A stretch of DNA of 64,000 nt from Stenocarpella maydis. Its lineage: Eukaryota > Ascomycota > Sordariomycetes > Diaporthales > Diaporthaceae. The position numbers and the translations under genes were made by a program. Below the pieces are notes generated by a model. The model ran no database searches and had not been told where the DNA came from. It saw nothing but the letters and a program-made list of their open reading frames with translations. Of this stretch, positions 57,424 through 64,000 are shown piece after piece. The stretch is from assembly GCA_002270565.1 (NCBI GenBank), contig NQMI01000034.1:79853-143852 (forward strand), in the 5' to 3' direction. Each line of letters opens with the position of its first letter. The first letter of the stretch is position 1.

Positions 57424-57775
57424 ATTATAAATTCTGATGAATTTGTGCTATAAAATAGCATTCAGTTCAGCGTGTGTGTGTTTCGGCAGGGTCGCAGTAT
57501 GGTGCTCTGAGGCGAATTGGGACGATTGACAATGGTCTGGACAACTTTGTATTGAATTAAGTTGGGCTTCTGTAAGCCCTCCTTATATACCCTCCGACGT
57601 CGTCTCACCCCTGGGCACGCTGCGGTAGGCTCTGGTGCAAATTTGCAAATGCCGGAAAATTCGCCCTTCCAACACACCATCTTTGGTTCCAAGCAACCAG
57701 CCAACCATAGCCCTAGCAATACCCAAATTAAGTACATATAAACTTCAGAAATCAAGCTATCTAATGCACTAAGTT
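57424..57775 (-). repeat. GC-richer LTR-like segment between Gypsy copies
   Basis: About 350 bp with normal composition between AT-rich relics. On the minus strand it starts TGATTTCTGAAG and ends TTTTATAGCA, with a promoter-like GGGTATATAAGGAGG in the middle, which is the layout of a 300-bp LTR. It contains a chance frame of 97 codons. An alternative is that it is interior sequence of the inverted-repeat element that starts at 57776. It has been spared visible RIP damage, so it is probably young or too short. Confidence 0.4.
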
Positions 57776-58030
57776 ATATACTTTTTGGGTAAGAAATAAG
57801 GGTAATGCAGAGGTCTGAATTAAGGTGCAAATGCAGGCTAAAATAATCGACTTACGGCCACCAAACTCATCTTGCGTCACGCACGCACTGGGCGTACTTA
57901 GCGAAAATCGCCTGACTCGCAAGTCTAGGGTAACTCCTTGCTAGAAAGTCTAGGGTAACTCCTTACAACGAAGTCTAGGGTAACTCCTTGCACGGAGTAC
58001 CAACGCCCTGCTGAGCGGTTCCGTTTAACA
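57776..58030 (-). mobile_element. Arm of inverted-repeat element (255 nt)
   Basis: Nearly identical to 61154-61408 and the same length. It ends with three 25-nt subterminal units (starting 57921, 57946 and 57971, each AAGTCTAGGGTAACTCCTT) and the terminal CGGTTCCGTTTAACA, which abuts Gypsy copy B integrase. It shows two visible C to T differences from the other arm. Confidence 0.85.
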
Positions 58031-60920
58031 GTTCTTCTATAGTGTTGGCTTCCTTATATAGTATAAAGTATGCATACTTGCTTAGTCTATAAACTACTAC
58101 TAGAACACTATTATATAGTACCCTAGTTAAGGGTTCTTATAAGAGAGGTAGCTTAATGATAAAGTCCAGGCTAATGGATGACCATATAGCCGTGGGTACT
58201 GATAGAGGTTTTAATAATTTATATAGTTTGTATTTAGAGGCTTTATTTTTATTACATGAGTTGCATTTGCTAATAATATCTTGAACCTTCTTCTTAAGGT
58301 TAGGGATCTGGTAATTCTGCTAAATCCTTTTAATTATTGCTATAATATCTTAATGGCTATATACTAGTGCTTTATATATTTCTATAATTAACTTGTTTTG
58401 TTCTTTTAGATTGATAGTGGTTTTTCTGGTTTGGAAGTTAACTTTAATTATAGTATTAAGTTCTTGGTTAAGAATGAGGCTTCTGTCTTCTTAAGTCTTA
58501 AATACTATTCATTTTATAGGTGAGTTCTTATCCTGGTGATTGGGTCTTTAACTAAGTGCGTCTGCTCTTGCGTTTTTAACTCCGTCCATATGGATGACCT
58601 TAATGTTGAATTATAATAAGAACTCTATGTATCTAATTTGTTGTTTATTAGGAGTCTTAGTTATTATAAAAGTTATAAGATTCTTATGATTTATATAGAG
58701 TTTGATCTGCTTCTTAGCTCCTATAAGGTAGTGCTACCATTCCTGGAATATATATACTATTGTTATGAATTCCTTATCTAGTATAGTGTAGCGGGTTTCT
58801 AGTCTATTAAACTTCTTGCTAAAGTTTGTAATAATATATATCCTTTCTTAGTTGTCTTTTTAAGTAAGTTCTCTACCCGTGGCATTATCTGAGGCATCTA
58901 TATAGACTTTAAATTCTTTTTCTGAGTCTACTTCCTTAAGTATAAGGTCTTTTATAACTTTATCTTTAAGTATTTAAAAAGCTTATTATTTAGTATCTAT
59001 CTATCTAAAGGTGCAATCTTTCTTAGTAAGGTTTATTAGTAGTTTCGTGATATTACTATATTATATAATGAATTGTTGATAGAAGTTAGTATATCCTAGG
59101 AATGCTTTAATATTCTTAATATTTGTAGGAGTTAGCTATTTTTAGATTGCTTTAATCTTTCCTTCTTATATCTTAATTTATCCTAATTTAATTATATATC
59201 TAAGTTAGTTAACTTTTTATATATTCTAATTATATTTTTCTAGTTCTACTAGAAAGTTAGCATCCTAAAGTTTTTAAAGAACCTTTTTAATATATCTCTT
59301 ATATTTATTAAGGTTTTTTAAGAAGATAAGGATATTATCCAAATAAACAATAATAAAGATATCAAGATACTTGCTTAGGATTTAGTTAATTATTTCCTAA
59401 AATAATATAGGTGCATTAGTTAATCTAAAAGGTATAACCATTATTTCATAATATCTATAGTGTGTCCTAAATGCTGTCTTCCATTTTTCTTCTTCTTTCA
59501 TTTAGATAAGGTTGTATCTATACTTTAACTTAAATACTATAAACTATTTTGCTCTTTTAAGTCAATCTTATAGTTCTTTAATGAGTGGGAGAGGGTATTG
59601 GTTCTTAATTATAATATTATTTAATTATTAGTAGTTAATATAAAGTCATAGGTTACTATTTTTCTTTAATATAAAGAGGATTGGGTATCCTACTGGTAAT
59701 TATAATAGTCTAATGAATCCTTTCTTAAGGTTTTCATTAAAGTATTCTCTAAGTGCTTTGAGTTGTTCCTTATTAAGTCTATAAATAAGCTTAAACTAAG
59801 GTATTATTCTGGGTTTTAATAGTATCTTATAGTCCTATTGCATATATTGTGGTAATATAGTATTAAGTTATTCCTGGAATACTTTCTTAAATTTATAATG
59901 GTCTTTTAGTATTTATACTAGTCTATTGGTTTTATCTTCTTCCTTTTCTTCCTTTAGGTAAAGGAGGTATTATTATTTTTCCTGTATTATATGTTGACTG
60001 GTTGTATTAAAGTGGTAATCTCCTGATTGGCTTTGGTTCTTTCGTGAGGTGCTTAAGTAGCTTAATTCTTCTCTATCTTCCTAGAGTTAGGCCTTCTGCC
60101 CGCTCCTAGAGGTATCCGTAGGTCCATTTAAGTATGTTATTTATTTGTTATCCTTAGTGATATAACTCCTTCCCTTGCTGTTAATTGCAACCTTCTTTTG
60201 AGGAACGGCATTATCCCAAAAGATCTGGCTAGGGGTCCAATTGATTCAGGGATTATTCTTCCTTAGCCAAGGTGTTCCTAAGATTAACTGATGATTTGCC
60301 GTTTTAGTGATATTAAATAATAGTGATTCCATATAGTTATAAATCTAAATTAGGAGAAGATTAGTCTTTATATTAATAATTCCATTATTATAAGATACTT
60401 TAGTCCTATCTACTATATTAAGTTTATAGGGTTCCCTTTTCTTATATTATAGTAAATAGTATCTGTTTACTACCTTTAGGGATATGAAATTCCCTTATGC
60501 TCTACTATTAATAAGTACTAAGCACGTGTGGACTCCTAGCTTAACCTAAACTATTAGGTGGCTATAGTTGCTTGCTATTATGCATAAGTATCTTGTAGTA
60601 TAGTTAGTTGCTATCTGAGGTTTTATAGATAGCCCTTCTAGTTTTTAACTGTTTATTTGCTGCTAGGACCTTCTTGATGCTTTTAAGGTTTTGCTTAGTG
60701 ATATCTTGTAATTTTTGTAGGTTGTTGATCAGCTGTTATATGCTGTAATCCTGTTTTTCGGGAGATTTAAGCAGCAGCCCCTGCTATCTTATCAGATGCC
60801 AATCTTGAGCCTTATTGAGCATGTACACCTTGCAGATCAGCTCATTGCAATCTACCCATCTATTAGGGTTTTATAGGCATTCCAAAGGTATTTAGGAGTC
60901 CAGCCTTATTAGGATGCATC
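58031..60920 (-). mobile_element. Degenerate Ty3/Gypsy retrotransposon, copy B (pol on minus strand)
   Basis: Same orientation as copy A and truncated at both sides by inverted-repeat arms. Reading the minus strand with stops ignored, the order is: a protease-side segment with LILGTPWLRKNNP near 60250, reverse transcriptase with FGLTNAPTLFQ and a degenerate Y-x-D-N box near 59350-59450, RNase H with a YINHKNLITF (DHKNL-like) motif near 58670, then integrase near 58050-58230. Stops are mostly TAG or TAA where CAG or CAA is expected. It is less mutated than copy A and has no intact frame. Confidence 0.82.
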
Positions 60921-61408
60921 TGTTAAACGGAACCGCTCAGCAGGGCGTTGGCACTTCCTGCAAGGAGTTACCCTAGACTTCTTGTAAGGAGTTACCCTAG
61001 ACTTCTTGCGAGTCAGGCGATTTTCGCTGAGTACGCCTAGTGCGTGCGCGACGCAAGATGAGTTTGGTGGCCGTGAGTCGATTATTTTGGCCTGCATTTG
61101 CACCTTAATTCAGACCTCTGCATTACCCTTATTTCTTACCCAAAAAGTATATNATATACTTTTTGGGTAAGAAATAAGGGTAATGCAGAGGTCTGAATTA
61201 AGGTGCAAATGCAGGCCAAAATAATCGACTCACGGCCACCAAACTCATCTTGCGTCACGCACGCACTGGGCGTACTTAGCGAAAATCGCCTGACTCGCAA
61301 GTCTAGGGTAACTCCTTGCTAGAAAGTCTAGGGTAACTCCTTACAACGAAGTCTAGGGTAACTCCTTGCACGGAGTACCAACGCCCTGCTGAGCGGTTCC
61401 GTTTAACA
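60921..61408. mobile_element. Foldback: two inverted arms around an N
   Basis: The left arm (60921-61152, 232 nt) and right arm (61154-61408, 255 nt) are near-perfect reverse complements. Outer ends read TGTTAAACGGAACCGCTC. The length difference is one 25-nt subterminal unit (two units left, three right). Either this is a foldback element, or the N stands for the unassembled interior of a DNA transposon with terminal inverted repeats of about 230-255 bp. I could not find a target-site duplication. Confidence 0.85.
61153..61153. other. Single N at palindrome centre
   Basis: The exact mid-point of the inverted arms; probably a gap placeholder. Confidence 0.5.
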
Positions 61409-61449
61409 AAAGTCTAGGGTAATTCCTTGCTAAGCGGTTCTATTTAATA
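61409..61449 (-). mobile_element. Mutated fragment of another arm end
   Basis: Directly after the foldback, AAGTCTAGGGTAATTCCTTGC and GCGGTTCTATTTAATA repeat the arm end with C to T type changes, so an older, RIP-damaged insertion lies under the newer one. Confidence 0.65.
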
Positions 61450-61599
61450 CCCCTTCTATTAAAGATATAGGCCTAATAGGCCTATAGCATTTAACCTTTA
61501 CTCTAAAATGGAAACATGAGAGAGAAATATAAGTAAAGAAAAGCCTCCTTATAGAAAGAAATCTATCTACTAAAGAAATAGTGGTTAGAGGGCCCTATT

Positions 61600-64000
61600 A
61601 GCCCTCTTCTAATCTACTAACTCTGCCAGACCTAGTAGGCCTAGAAATACCTGAAATTTAGGTGCTGGAAGGGCTTTCGTAAGCCCGTCTGCTACCATTT
61701 TGCTGGTCTTGAGGTATTTAACTTCGAGGGTCCCCTTCTGAACTTTAGTATGTAGGTAGTAGTACCTAAGAAGCGTATGCTTAGTTTGTTGATAGTGTGA
61801 AGGGTCCTTAGCAGTAGAGATAGCGCCCGTATTATCTCTATAGAGGATTATTGGCCTAGGAATAGGCTTATTTAGTTCTATATAGAGCCCTTAAAGCTAT
61901 TGGATTTCCCGAGTAGCCTCTATAAGCCCTATAAATTCAGCCTCTAGCGTTATGCTATAGTGCTTCCTCGCTTTGATTTCCAGGAAATGAGCTCTCCTCC
62001 CAGGGTAAATACATACCCATACATCGATTTAGAGGAGGCCTTATCCCCAACATAGTCGCTATTAGAAGAGCCTATAGGCTCTAGGAGAGAGCTCTGCAGG
62101 GAGTCTTTAAGACCCCTAGCAAAATACCTAATAGCAAGATATCAATGGCTATTTAGGTACCTAAATAGGTTCTGTGCAGCTACTAAATGCTAAGATTTGG
62201 ATGCTTGGAAGGCTCTGGCTAGCCACTAGACCGGGAAGCTGATATCAGGCCTAGTTTGGGTAACTAAATACATAGCGGTACCCACTATAGCCTGGAAGCG
62301 CTTATGTCGAATTCAGTCAAGTATAGGCCCTTTGATAGGGCCTAAGTTGACTAAGTTTGGCTGGAGAGGAACTAAGATAGGCCTAGAACCCTCTAAGTTA
62401 AAGGTTCTAATAGCTTCCTCAATATACTGGCTCTGAGAGAGCCATAGGGTTTGATTAAGGCGGTCCCTAATGATTCAAACACCTAAAAAGAAGCTTGCAG
62501 GGCCCCTATCTTCTATAGCATATGCCTTATGGATTTAGCGTTTTAGGGCCTGAATTTTGGAGATTCCAGGCCCTATTATTAGGCAGTCATTAATATAGGA
62601 TACTATAAATAGGCCTAATGCCCTGCTATAGAAGACAGCAGAGTCTGAGAGTAGCGGTTTAAAGCCTAGACCTTTTAAAAGGTTAATAACTATCTATTGC
62701 TACTCCCTAGGAGCCTGCTTTAGGCCATATAGAGCTTTATTTAGCCGAATTATCTATTAAGCAGAGGGGTTATAGCCAGCCCTAGCTAATAGCTATTAAA
62801 TTTAGCTACTAGCTTAGGCTATAAATTCTTTAAACCCCCCTGGAAGCTCCATAAAGACCTATTCTTTTAGCGTACTATTTAGGAAGGCACCTATAAAATC
62901 GATCTACTTAATTTCCCAGTTAAGAATAGCAGCTAATGCTAGTAGTACCCTCCAGGTAGGAGGGCTAGAGGTTGAGGCAAAGGTCTCGGTAAAATCTACC
63001 CCTTTCCTCTATTGGAACCCTCTAACTACTAATCGGGCTTTAAATTTAAAGACCCTATTATTCTTATCCTTTTTCTCTTATAGGATTAGTCAACTGGTTA
63101 TAGGCTTTCAACCTTCTGGAAGCTAATTTAATAGCCAAAATTCAAGGGTATTTTGCAAAATTAATTGCTCAAATTCACTATAGATCGCCTATAGCCATTT
63201 AGCCCTATTGTTCCGGGGTCTAAGGGAACCGGCATGTTTCGGAATCCGGAGGAAAACCAGCCTTAGCATCCCCCCCCCTCCAAGACTATAAGAAGGGGCC
63301 TTCCTACATTGCTTTTGAGAAATTTCTAGTCCTAGAGAATCAATCTTTTTATACCCTATGAATTTGTATTTATCTGATATATACGTGTATACTATAAAAT
63401 CATTTCTTATGCCCTCTTTTTCTGCCTCTCCTTTTTGGCACCCTCTATTCCCCTTATAACTCTCCTATCACATTAGGGGCTTCTCTTCTTGCCTTCCATG
63501 CTCCTCTTGGGGTGGTTGCTTAATTAGAGCTCTAGCAGAATGTGTGCCTTTTTATATGTGTGAAGGTTTTATTCTCTTGCTCTCCCTTTTAGCCCGTTTT
63601 TACTAGTATCTACCCTATAAATCGAATATAGGTTTCTTCAGCTAATAAGGTTTCTTTAATTACTATAAAGTTCCTCAGCTTTTAGGCCTAGATTCCCTAT
63701 TTTATTTATAAGGTTATTAGCTACTTTGGGGGAGTAAATCTCTATACTTTTAATACCATTTAATTCTGATTAAAGCTGTAGCGCCCTCTCGCTCTTAATA
63801 AAGGATTTTGCTATTATACAAAGGCTAGATTTACCCTCCTAAGTTGCTTATAGTTGACCTAGTAGCAATAGGAGCAGGTATATGCAAGGCTGGTCTGATC
63901 TCTATATTAAGCTAACTCCATTATTTTAGCTATATCTTAGACCCCTTTTTGGCATACTTAATTTAGTAGTAAAGTATGGAACCTCTAGCCTAGCTATACA
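61600..64000 (-). mobile_element. Degenerate Ty1/Copia retrotransposon, runs off right edge
   Basis: On the minus strand with stops ignored, reverse transcriptase is clear between about 63080 and 62540 (FKARLVVRGFQ, FTETFASTSSPPTWRVLLAL, IDFIGAFLNS, KALYGLKQAPREWQQ, and VSYINDCLIIGP as the Y-x-D-D box), followed by SFFLGV and, at 62060-61640, RNase H with SKSMYGYVFTLGGELISWKS, LEAEFIGLIEATREI and VADGLTKALPAPKF. That order and these motifs are specific to Copia. Many Gln codons are replaced by TAG or TAA. Integrase would lie further right; I cannot identify it in 63400-64000. No intact frame remains. Confidence 0.85.
63209..63395. repeat. Possible solo LTR inside the Copia relic
   Basis: Starts TGTTCCGGGGTCTAAGGG with G/C-richer sequence, contains CTATAAGAAGGGGCC as a promoter-like box, and fades into AT-rich DNA near 63395, where a TG...CA end would have been altered by RIP. 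It interrupts the Copia frame. No second copy in the window. Confidence 0.35.

Larger units (their letters stand above)
54716..57424 (-). mobile_element. Degenerate Ty3/Gypsy retrotransposon, copy A (pol on minus strand)
   Basis: The only sizeable open piece is integrase at 54716-54919, with WSSISVDFIIKLSLSREPLTG and LSKYAYFIPYKEASTTEEL, a typical Gypsy integrase core. To the right, in element order reversed, lie reverse transcriptase and then the protease and gag side. Copy A lacks the RNase H region present in copy B; in its place is one end of an inverted-repeat element and an N (55330-55414). Aligned against copy B by eye at the integrase end, the differences I checked are all transitions, as RIP predicts. 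It encodes no functional protein. Confidence 0.8.

Noticed and set aside
57462..57755. 97-codon frame as a real gene
   Set aside because: It lies entirely inside the LTR-like segment and runs through its TATA-like box; no homology recognised.
51900..64000. CRISPR-like or satellite array in the repeats at 57.9, 61.0 and 61.3 kb
   Set aside because: Only two to three 25-nt units per site, always at the same place in a transposon arm, without variable spacers.

Overview
The window is nuclear DNA of a filamentous ascomycete (Pezizomycotina, most likely a Sordariomycete). The evidence is short introns of about 45 to 115 nt with GT-AG borders and CTGAC-like branch sites, GC-rich coding exons, a het-c gene, a pyr-4-type OMP decarboxylase with an acidic insertion, and AT-rich relic retroelements whose copies differ by transitions only, as expected from repeat-induced point mutation (RIP). 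I cannot name the genus. All intron models below were made by eye from splice signals, reading phase and family conservation.

Bases 1 to about 51,300 are ordinary gene-bearing euchromatin with 14 protein genes that I can support: a partial AAR2 splicing factor (-), a von Willebrand A protein (+), an unrecognised 696-residue protein with a coiled coil and a Pro-rich middle (-), an RBM39/Rsd1-type splicing factor (-), a secreted GH3 beta-xylosidase (+), a sphingolipid/fatty acid 2-hydroxylase (-), HET-C (+), a PP2C phosphatase (-), a BTB-like protein (+), OMP decarboxylase (-), phosphatidylinositol synthase (+), a small secreted cysteine-rich protein (+), a divergent FET3 (-) / FTR1 (+) pair for reductive iron uptake, and dynactin p150Glued (-). 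Large gaps between them (759-3949, 9272-14141, 33681-37535) show no convincing gene.

FET3 and FTR1 form one functional module: the ferroxidase oxidises Fe(II) and the permease imports the product. Their shared 1.6 kb promoter holds three perfect ATCWGATAA sites, the known target of iron-sensing GATA repressors, and a strong cruciform-forming palindrome. The other genes are housekeeping or environment-facing genes with no obvious common pathway.

From about 51,900 to the end the composition drops abruptly to AT-rich repeat DNA. It holds two degenerate same-orientation Ty3/Gypsy pol copies, an inverted-repeat element whose arms carry 25-nt subterminal repeats, a Ty1/Copia pol relic running off the right end, and possible solo LTRs. 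Stops in these relics are almost all of the CAG to TAG or CAA to TAA kind. Single N bases at 55414 and 61153 sit exactly at repeat junctions and probably stand for unassembled sequence.
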